Source of the DNA: Lachnospiraceae bacterium
Lineage (GTDB): Bacteria; Bacillota_A; Clostridia; Lachnospirales; Lachnospiraceae
Length of the DNA: 12,657 bases
Assembly (NCBI GenBank): GCA_017652545.1
Contig: JAGCAV010000536.1
Span: forward strand, 1-12,657
Direction of reading: 5' to 3'
This document shows positions 6,661-12,657 of the stretch, piece by piece. The position numbers and the translations under genes are program-made. Each line of letters begins with the position of its first letter. Within the stretch, counting starts at the first letter, position 1. A model generated the notes under the pieces. The model ran no database searches. It saw only the letters and a program-made list of their open reading frames with translations, and was not told the origin of the DNA.

Positions 6661-9600
6661 ATGGAAGGCAGACCGGGCAGTGTATTGGAGATGATCGCCA
6701 GGTTTGAGAATGATCCGGGTGATGCGGTTGTCTGCGGCCGGGAGCGGATTTCATACCGGCAGCTTGTTGCTGACTATCGCTCATTTGCCGGAGAACTGTC
6801 CCGTTTCGGTATCAAAAAAGGCGATACGGTTGTCCAAAGAAGCAGAAGAGGGATCGGCTATGTGACATCTATGCTGGGAATCCTGACCGCCGGTGGTGTG
6901 TGCGTACAGATGGATCCGGAATGGCCGGAGGCGAGGATACAGGAAATACTGGATGACAGCGGCGCAAGGATGCAGGTTGCGGATGGAAGGATTCTGGATG
7001 ACAGCGGCGCAAGGCTGCAGGGTATGGATGAACCTGCAGCCGGCAAGGACGCGAAGGATGCGCTGCCGTCAATCCGGCCGGACGACCCCTGTATGGTCTT
7101 CTATACCTCGGGAAGCACCGGATCGCCGAAAGGGAGCGTGCTTACGCACGGGATGCTGTGCGCTCCTGTGATTGCGTGTGAACAGAATGTGATGGCCGCA
7201 GGCGCTGCCTTGTGCCGGAATATCTTAACCATTCTGAACTTTTCCTACTGCTTTGCGATGAAAGATCTCTTCATTGCATTGTGCGGCGGGAAAAGAGTGA
7301 TCATCGCTACGCAGGAGGAGAGAGCCGATGCAGGCCGCCTGGGGATATTGATGAACCGGTGGAAGGTAGATATGATGTCGGCCACACCGTCTCTTCTGCG
7401 AAGCTTCCTGACAGATCCCGTCTTTGCCGAAGCTGCCGGCGAGCTGAAGCAGCTGTGTCTGTCCGGGGAGATCCTGCCTGAAAAGCTGGAAAAGATGATC
7501 TGCCGAACCATGAAAGGAGCGGTATATGACGGATACGGTTCCTCAGAGATGTTTCACTTAGGTGACAGAAGATGCAGGTCAGACAGGACGTCTTCTGCAT
7601 TTGTACCGACACTGGGCGTTGTGTTTTATGTGTTCAGAGATCTCGCGGCGTTTGAGGAGGCTGCGCCAGGCGAAGAAGGGGAGCTGCTGATCGGTTCTGA
7701 GAGGGCGCAGCACGGCCGTTACCTGAACCGGAAGGAACTGAATTCTGAAAAATATGTACAACACCCTGTGTATGGAAGGCTCTTCCGGACCGGTGACAGA
7801 GCCATTCTGACCACAGGCGGCGCTTTGAATCTGAGAGGACGGAAGGACGGTATGCTGAAGCTTCGGGGGCAGCGCCTGGAGGCACAGGAGATCGAGCTCC
7901 TCATAGCCGGCTTTCCGGGGATTACGCAAGGTGCCGTGAAGCTGCAGGGAGGGGAGGAGAATGCGCAGCTTGTCGCTTTCTATACAGCGGCGGAGGAGAT
8001 TGATCCTTTCGCGCTCAGGGAGTGGCTTTCGACGAAGCTTCCCCATTACATGATCCCTGTCCGTTTCGCCCGCCTTGCATCGCTTCCGGTGAATGCAAAT
8101 GGCACGCTTGACCGGCAGGCACTGCCGGATATTCCGGAGAGCCGGGAAAATGCCCGTTACATAGAGGCGCCAAATAAGGTGCAGCGCCTCATCTGCTCCC
8201 TGTTTCAGAGAATTCTGAAGACAGACCGCCCGGTGGGAAACATGGATAATTTCTTTGAGCTGGGCGGGGACTCGATCAAAGGAATGCAGATCGTATCGCT
8301 CCTACGGCAGAAAGGGTATGCGCTTCGCCTGAGCGATCTGTTTACATGGCCGACAGCCGCCAGACTTTCCGGGATGGTCAGAAAGGAGACAGACTTTGGG
8401 GAAGTACCTGAGGACGGTTATGACAGAGGAATCCTGGATCGTCTGGACGAAGAAGAGAAAGGGGCGGTAAGTGCTGTGGCATCCATGGAAAATGTGGAGG
8501 CAGTCTACCCCTTCCTGCCGTCCATGAAGAATCGTCTGTATGCCGCAAAAGACAAGGCATGGTTTACCGCAAGCCTTGTATATATCAGACATCCGGTGGA
8601 TGAGAAGCAGCTGGCAGCGCGGTTTAAGGAGCTTGCCTCAAAGCGGCAGATGCTGCGCTCTTTAGTGATTTGCCAGGAACAGGTGCAGCCGATGACAGTT
8701 GTCCTGAAGGCTTCGCCCGGCAGACTGTTTTCCATGGACTTAAGATGGATGCGGCCGGATGAGAAGAGGCAGAAACAGCATATCCGGTCCTTTGTCCAGG
8801 CTTTCAGAACAGAAGGATTTGATCCCTCTTCGCCGGCCTTTCTGGCGGGTCTGATCAGACTGGATGAGGACAGACAGATGCTTCTTATCCTGTATTCTCA
8901 TTACCTGCTGGACGGCATGAGCATCCAGCGGATTTTTGGGGAACTTACCGGAAACGGGGAACTTGCCACGGATGCGCAGGATGTTTCCCTGTATTATCAC
9001 AGGTGGGAAGCTGCGGCAGTCTCACCGGCTGTGTCTGCCCACTGGGAAAAGCTGCTTGGAAGCCGGAAGGGGTATACACTGCTTGCGGCAGAATCCGGAA
9101 CAGTCAGGGAAAGGAAGGAAAGGCGCATAAAAACCAGACGGTTTTTTCTGCCCATGAAACCTGTCGCACAATATTGCAGGAATCATCAGGTGACGCCGGC
9201 TGCCTGGATTCACGCGGTGCTGGGCGAAGCCCTTGTGAAGCTCACCGGCCGGGAGGAGGTTCTCTTTGCAAGCATGTGCAGCGGAAGGGATGAATCACTT
9301 ACAAAGGATGCGTCCCTGACGGGGAATTATGCCGCGGAGCTGCCATTTTTACACAGACATGGAGAACTGCCTGCGGACTGTCAGAAGCAGCTGCTTGCAG
9401 GCAGCGCGTTCTGTATGTACGAATTCTCCCGCGCGGGAAGCAAAGGCGGAGAAGGCTGGAGACAGCCGGGCTATGTACGCTGTGACATTCTGAATTATCC
9501 GCTTGCGAATGGCATTGATCCGGATGATTTTACCCTGGCGGAAGATCATTATACCAGGGTACAGGGCGACTATATGAAGGAGCTTGAGATGTTTTTTGTA

Positions 9601-9714
9601 CTCGCGGACGGGATCTATGCTACCTGGTTCTATAGCGGGGAGTTCATCTGTGAAACAGATGCCTCCGATCTGGAGGCGCTGTTTAAGATATTTGCTAAGC
9701 AATACTACGAGTGA
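6661..9714 (+). CDS. NRPS-like protein, adenylation-carrier-condensation (A-T-C), A10 lysine replaced by Thr
   Basis: The protein has 1017 residues. The adenylation domain spans about 1-490. It shows A3 (TSGSTGSPKG, 149-158), A5 (YGSSE, 292-296), A7 (RTGD ending at 379) and the A8 hinge (GRKDGMLKLRGQRLE, 393-407). In A10 the sequence reads NGTLDR, with Thr 482 where the family has the Lys that stabilises the adenylate-forming transition state. Core A4 (about 193-204, NFSYCFAMKDLF) lacks the FDxS aspartate that normally holds the amino group of alpha-amino acids. A 15-residue tandem repeat (ILDDSGAR twice, 96-125) sits between A2 and A3. A carrier domain follows with LGGDSIKG, serine 538. A condensation domain spans about 605-1015, opening VEAVYPFLPSMKNR (Tyr 616) with catalytic motif S-H747-YLL-D751-G752. 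The A-T-C order leaves the C domain last, where it could release or transfer the thioester-bound acyl group to an acceptor. The ribosome binding site is strong. Domain calls are firm; the substrate is unknown and A-domain activity is doubtful. Confidence 0.92.
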   Translation: MEGRPGSVLEMIARFENDPGDAVVCGRERISYRQLVADYRSFAGELSRFGIKKGDTVVQRSRRGIGYVTSMLGILTAGGVCVQMDPEWPEARIQEILDDSGARMQVADGRILDDSGARLQGMDEPAAGKDAKDALPSIRPDDPCMVFYTSGSTGSPKGSVLTHGMLCAPVIACEQNVMAAGAALCRNILTILNFSYCFAMKDLFIALCGGKRVIIATQEERADAGRLGILMNRWKVDMMSATPSLLRSFLTDPVFAEAAGELKQLCLSGEILPEKLEKMICRTMKGAVYDGYGSSEMFHLGDRRCRSDRTSSAFVPTLGVVFYVFRDLAAFEEAAPGEEGELLIGSERAQHGRYLNRKELNSEKYVQHPVYGRLFRTGDRAILTTGGALNLRGRKDGMLKLRGQRLEAQEIELLIAGFPGITQGAVKLQGGEENAQLVAFYTAAEEIDPFALREWLSTKLPHYMIPVRFARLASLPVNANGTLDRQALPDIPESRENARYIEAPNKVQRLICSLFQRILKTDRPVGNMDNFFELGGDSIKGMQIVSLLRQKGYALRLSDLFTWPTAARLSGMVRKETDFGEVPEDGYDRGILDRLDEEEKGAVSAVASMENVEAVYPFLPSMKNRLYAAKDKAWFTASLVYIRHPVDEKQLAARFKELASKRQMLRSLVICQEQVQPMTVVLKASPGRLFSMDLRWMRPDEKRQKQHIRSFVQAFRTEGFDPSSPAFLAGLIRLDEDRQMLLILYSHYLLDGMSIQRIFGELTGNGELATDAQDVSLYYHRWEAAAVSPAVSAHWEKLLGSRKGYTLLAAESGTVRERKERRIKTRRFFLPMKPVAQYCRNHQVTPAAWIHAVLGEALVKLTGREEVLFASMCSGRDESLTKDASLTGNYAAELPFLHRHGELPADCQKQLLAGSAFCMYEFSRAGSKGGEGWRQPGYVRCDILNYPLANGIDPDDFTLAEDHYTRVQGDYMKELEMFFVLADGIYATWFYSGEFICETDASDLEALFKIFAKQYYE
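6946..7035 (+). repeat. Two-copy 45-bp in-frame tandem repeat inside the adenylation domain
   Basis: Copy one is 6946-6990 and copy two is 6991-7035. They share an identical 21-base block (6949-6969 and 6994-7014) exactly 45 bases apart; the remaining bases have diverged, mainly at the 3' ends. The encoded repeat begins ILDDSGAR in both copies. This corresponds to the single DSGA segment that A domains have after the A2 core. The other A domain in this window has only one copy (VRDSEAAL), which points to duplication rather than family architecture. Confidence 0.9.
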
Positions 9715-9720
9715 ACGCAC

Positions 9721-9768
9721 GACGCCATTGCGTCTGAAATCCCGTTAAAGATTTCGAAAACCGGCGTC
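9721..9768 (+). other. Nested inverted repeats in the 80-base intergenic gap
   Basis: The gap 9715-9794 contains an outer inverted repeat GACGCC (9721-9726) with GGCGTC (9763-9768), and within it GAAATC (9736-9741) with GATTTC (9750-9755) around an eight-base loop. The outer left arm can instead pair locally: GACGC (9721-9725) with GCGTC (9730-9734) around a four-base loop. Outer and local pairings are mutually exclusive. No T-tract follows, so this is not an ordinary intrinsic terminator. It may be an intercistronic mRNA structure that tunes expression of the next gene, or chance. Confidence 0.4.
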
Positions 9769-9778
9769 ATGAATGAAG

Positions 9779-9786
9779 AGAGGGAG
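9779..9786 (+). promoter_or_regulatory. Ribosome binding site for the GT2-A-T gene
   Basis: The purine tract AGAGGGAG lies eight bases before ATG 9795. It selects this start over the upstream ATG at 9769 and the ATG at 9787, both of which are in a different frame from the long coding region. Confidence 0.65.
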
Positions 9787-9794
9787 ATGGCAGT

Positions 9795-12657
9795 ATGGGA
9801 GAAACATGGCAGGTCAGTGTTCTTACACCGATTCACAATACGTCCCTGGAGCTCCTTAAGAGAGCTTATGATTCTCTGAAAAACCAAAGCTTTGGCTTTT
9901 CGAGGATACAGTGGGTAGCAGCCCTGCATAACTGCGAACCGGAATACGTAAGAAGCGTAAGGGCTTTGCTCGGCGGCATCCCGAATATTCTCCTGTTTGA
10001 GATTGAAAAAGAGGGGAGCGGCGTATCATTTGCGAGAAATGCCACACTGGACCGGGCGGAAGGGACCTATCTTTTTTTTCTTGATTCGGACGATGAGCTG
10101 ACGCCTGACTGCATCGAAAGGGTTGTCCTTGAGATGGAGAAGGGACATGCGGATACGGCAGTCTTTACGGTAAAAATCATTGGCAGCTGGCCAATTGACA
10201 ACTACTACGTGGATGCAGATCCGTCAGGCGGAACCAGGTTCTGTGACGCTGGTGATCCCGGAATTGCGAAGGGCATGTGCACGGCAGCCATGGGGCTCGG
10301 AAGCAGATGCTACCGGCTGGATCTGATCAGGAAGGAAGAACTTCGGTTTGATGAGAGCATAGCGTTCGGGGAGGACCTGAGGTTCAGTGTCCATGCGACC
10401 GGGCGCGCCCGCAGGGTGTGCCTGCTTCCGCAGTTCTGCGGCTATATCTATTACGCGGGAATCGGGATGTCCTCCGGTAATTTTGCGGATATCGACAAGG
10501 AGATGCGCCGCGGTCATGACGGCCCATGGGGCATGGAGAAAAGGGGCCTTTTTCTGGCAGCCCTCATGGAGGAAGGGCGCAGTGAGGGCCTTGATCTGAG
10601 CAATTTCATGTGGATGCAGCTGGCACAGTTCGGCAGACTGTTTTTTTCTTCCGATCTGCCGCAGACTGCGAAAGAAAACTACATTGAGACCATCCGGCCT
10701 TTGGTACAAAGCCTGAGCGAACCTGACATGGCGTGGAAGGAAAAACAGCCGGACGTCGACAATTGCTGCGCTTTTGTGCGGGGGCCTTTGAAGCCTTCCG
10801 GCAGGGGCGGAAGTCATAAGTATGGGTATTATCTGCAATACAGGACCATACCGGAGGCAGTGACGGCTTTTGCTGACCGGAGAAAGACAGCTGTCATCTG
10901 CGGCAGTGAACGCCTGACGTATGGGGAACTGATCCGGGACGCATACAGCCTTGCGCACTCCCTGAACAGATCCGGGATCGGCAGGGGTGACAAGGTGGTG
11001 CTTGCCTTGTCAAGGAGTGCAGGGTTTATCACGGCATTTCTTGGCATCCTGTATGCGGGCGCGGCTTATGTGGCGGTGGATCCCGGGTGGCCCAGGAGCC
11101 GGCTTGAATATATCGTCAGGGACAGCGAAGCGGCTTTGGTACTGACGGATGAAGAATATGACAGGCTGCTTGCCGAAAAGAAGAACGAATGGAGCGCTCT
11201 TCCCGTTCTTCAGGGAAACGACCCTTTCGCTGTCTACTATACCTCCGGTAGTACGGGAGAGCCGAAGGGTACGGTGACGCATCATCAGGTTTTCTTCCAT
11301 GAGGCGGTTCCCGTGGAAGAAAACATCTGCTCCTTTGAGACGATGGAGAGATGTGAGACCTTTTTCTCCATGGGAAACTTCGCCTACGGCGCTACGGCCT
11401 GCGACATTGCCGCATGCCTGCTGTATGGGAAGACCCTGGTATTCACAACGGAGGAAGAGCGGGCTGATCCCTCGCTTCTGGGAAGAGCCATGCTCACGCA
11501 CCATGCCGACGCCTTGCTGGGAACGCCGTCCATGCTGCTCACGTATCTGGAGGATCCGGTGTTTGCGGAGGGCTTCCGCTCCCTGAAGCGGCTGATTGTG
11601 ACGGGAGAAGCGCTGTCCGTGAAGGATGCGGACAGAATCCTGGATCATACAGATGCTGCTGTCTTTGATGCTTTCGGCGCTTCCGAGATCAGAAACTATG
11701 CATTCACTAGAGTTGTCCGGGGCGAGGAGGTCAGGCTTACAGATCCGGTCTATGGGGCGAAGCTTCTGCTGCTGACAGAGGATGGAAAGAGCGCTGAAGC
11801 GGGAAGGAAAGGAGAGCTGTGCGTAGGAGGCGTACCGGCTCTTTCCGGCTGCTACCTGGGAAGGGAAGAGCTGACATCGCTGAAATTCCGGGAGACGAAG
11901 GCATATGGGCGTATCTACCGGACGGGAGACATGGCGGTTCGGGATGCGGATGGAAGAATCACCATGACGGGCAGAGAAGATGACCTGATCAAGTTCCACG
12001 GGCAGCGGCTGGAGATCCGTGAAGTGGAGCGCTGTATAGAGGATTATCCGTCTGTCAGACATGCGGCGGCGGCCGTTCGGGGAAGTGGCAGGGACGCAGA
12101 GCTGTGGGCATGGTTTACGTCGGAAGAGGACGTGGATATCTATTCGCTTCGTCTGTTCATGGAGGACAGGCTTCCCGCATATATGATCCCGTCGCGTATG
12201 CGGCATCTGGAGAGGCTTCCCCTGAACAGCAGCGGCAAGCTGGACAGAAGTGCCCTTCCGGATATTGAAAAGCAGAAGGGTACTTATACCGCTCCGGGGA
12301 CGGAGATGGAACGGCAGCTTAGCCGGGTTTTCGAGGCGGTGCTGGATACAGGAGAGCGGATCGGCCGGGAGGATCATTTCTTTCTCTTGGGCGGGGACTC
12401 CTTCAAAGCGATGCGCCTGATCCACCTTCTGAAGGAGAACTATGGATACACGGTTACCTTCCCTGACATCTTCCGGAATCCGACACCAAAGAGGCTGGCC
12501 GATGTGCTTCAAAGCCGCGAAGAACAGGAAGGCGGCATCGTCCTGCCGCCCGTGAGGGAATTTCCTGTCAGTGAGATTCCAGAAGAACTGAGAGGGCTGT
12601 ATTGTGATCCTGATACCGGACTCCTGGATCCGGAGGCTGTTCTTCCGGCAAGCCACA
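9795..12657 (+). CDS. GT2-family glycosyltransferase fused to NRPS adenylation and carrier domains (3' partial)
   Basis: The frame is open from ATG 9795 to the right edge: 954 complete codons, no stop. Residues 1 to about 325 are a GT-A fold GT2 glycosyltransferase: VSVLTPIHN at 7-15, the metal/nucleotide DxD-type motif FLDSDDE (Asp 97 and 99), and FGEDLRF with Glu193/Asp194 in the usual catalytic-base region. An adenylation domain spans about 350-825: A3 TSGSTGEPKG (483-492), A5 FGASE (627-631), A7 RTGD (Asp 712), A8 GREDDLIKFHGQRLE, and A10 SSGKLDR with the catalytic Lys 815 present. The A4 region (528-538, NFAYGATACDI) lacks the usual FDxS aspartate. A carrier domain follows with LGGDSFKAM, serine 869. 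After it comes a linker and EAVLPASH, perhaps the start of a condensation domain. The protein would activate an acid and hold it on its own carrier while a fused enzyme transfers sugar. Only this A domain keeps every core lysine, so it may load the other carriers too. No signal peptide or membrane segment is visible. Confidence 0.9.
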   Translation, partial: MGETWQVSVLTPIHNTSLELLKRAYDSLKNQSFGFSRIQWVAALHNCEPEYVRSVRALLGGIPNILLFEIEKEGSGVSFARNATLDRAEGTYLFFLDSDDELTPDCIERVVLEMEKGHADTAVFTVKIIGSWPIDNYYVDADPSGGTRFCDAGDPGIAKGMCTAAMGLGSRCYRLDLIRKEELRFDESIAFGEDLRFSVHATGRARRVCLLPQFCGYIYYAGIGMSSGNFADIDKEMRRGHDGPWGMEKRGLFLAALMEEGRSEGLDLSNFMWMQLAQFGRLFFSSDLPQTAKENYIETIRPLVQSLSEPDMAWKEKQPDVDNCCAFVRGPLKPSGRGGSHKYGYYLQYRTIPEAVTAFADRRKTAVICGSERLTYGELIRDAYSLAHSLNRSGIGRGDKVVLALSRSAGFITAFLGILYAGAAYVAVDPGWPRSRLEYIVRDSEAALVLTDEEYDRLLAEKKNEWSALPVLQGNDPFAVYYTSGSTGEPKGTVTHHQVFFHEAVPVEENICSFETMERCETFFSMGNFAYGATACDIAACLLYGKTLVFTTEEERADPSLLGRAMLTHHADALLGTPSMLLTYLEDPVFAEGFRSLKRLIVTGEALSVKDADRILDHTDAAVFDAFGASEIRNYAFTRVVRGEEVRLTDPVYGAKLLLLTEDGKSAEAGRKGELCVGGVPALSGCYLGREELTSLKFRETKAYGRIYRTGDMAVRDADGRITMTGREDDLIKFHGQRLEIREVERCIEDYPSVRHAAAAVRGSGRDAELWAWFTSEEDVDIYSLRLFMEDRLPAYMIPSRMRHLERLPLNSSGKLDRSALPDIEKQKGTYTAPGTEMERQLSRVFEAVLDTGERIGREDHFFLLGGDSFKAMRLIHLLKENYGYTVTFPDIFRNPTPKRLADVLQSREEQEGGIVLPPVREFPVSEIPEELRGLYCDPDTGLLDPEAVLPASH

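Noticed and set aside
9769..9879. Short plus-strand frame starting at ATG 9769, overlapping the start of the GT2-A-T gene in another frame
   Set aside because: It has no clear ribosome binding site of its own and no recognisable product; the purine tract at 9779-9786 serves ATG 9795.
10224..10958. 244-residue open frame on the minus strand
   Set aside because: It is antisense to the GT2/A-domain junction of the last gene, with no motif; shadow.
11010..12656. 548-residue open frame on the minus strand
   Set aside because: It lies exactly antisense to the A and carrier domains of the GT2-A-T gene, whose motifs (TSGSTGEPKG, RTGD, SSGKLDR, GGDSFKAM) are unmistakable. The antisense protein shows no recognisable domain and reflects codon bias in a GC-rich coding region.
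1..12657. Insertion sequences, tRNA or rRNA genes, CRISPR repeats, attachment sites
   Set aside because: Scanned by eye and none seen; essentially all sequence is explained by five coding regions and two short gaps.

Overview
This window holds five large plus-strand genes packed head to tail. The first is cut by the left edge and the last by the right edge. Together they look like the middle of one biosynthetic operon that couples sugar transfer to nonribosomal-peptide-synthetase (NRPS)-type acyl activation. No RNA genes, mobile elements, CRISPR arrays, transporters, regulators or tailoring oxidases are visible. The two intergenic gaps are 58 and 80 bases. The moderately GC-rich composition, the many AGG/AGA/CGG arginine codons, strong purine-rich ribosome binding sites and proteins with no visible export signals suggest a Clostridia-type Firmicute, perhaps Lachnospiraceae. 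That placement is a guess from composition and style only.

Left part (1-4938): two adjacent genes each fuse a GT1/MGT-family (macrolide-type) glycosyltransferase domain to a condensation/PapA-like acyltransferase domain with an HxxxDG motif. The visible domain order is mirrored: glycosyltransferase then acyltransferase in the first, acyltransferase then glycosyltransferase in the second. Matching domains are clear paralogues. The two genes share a reading frame and are separated only by one TGA codon followed at once by ATG.

Middle part (4914-9714): a carrier protein-condensation protein (T-C) with no adenylation domain, then an adenylation-carrier-condensation protein (A-T-C). The two C domains are paralogues. 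The A domain of the second protein has Thr in place of the conserved A10 lysine and carries an in-frame 45-bp tandem duplication, so its adenylation activity is doubtful.

Right part (9795-12657): an open reading frame that runs off the window encodes a GT2-family glycosyltransferase fused to a second A domain, whose A10 lysine is intact, and a carrier protein. It is cut just after the carrier domain.

Reading the locus as a whole (inference): a carboxylic acid, possibly not a standard alpha-amino acid because neither A domain shows the usual Asp in core A4, is activated and loaded on carrier proteins. The C domains, which follow rather than precede their carrier proteins, pass it to an acceptor. 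The GT1 and GT2 domains add sugars, and the HxxxDG acyltransferases may acylate them. The nearest conceptual precedents are loci such as mycobacterial glycopeptidolipids, which combine NRPS, GT1 and acyltransferase genes. The GT2-A-T fusion and the GT1/acyltransferase fusions are the least ordinary parts. No thioesterase or reductase release domain is visible inside the window.
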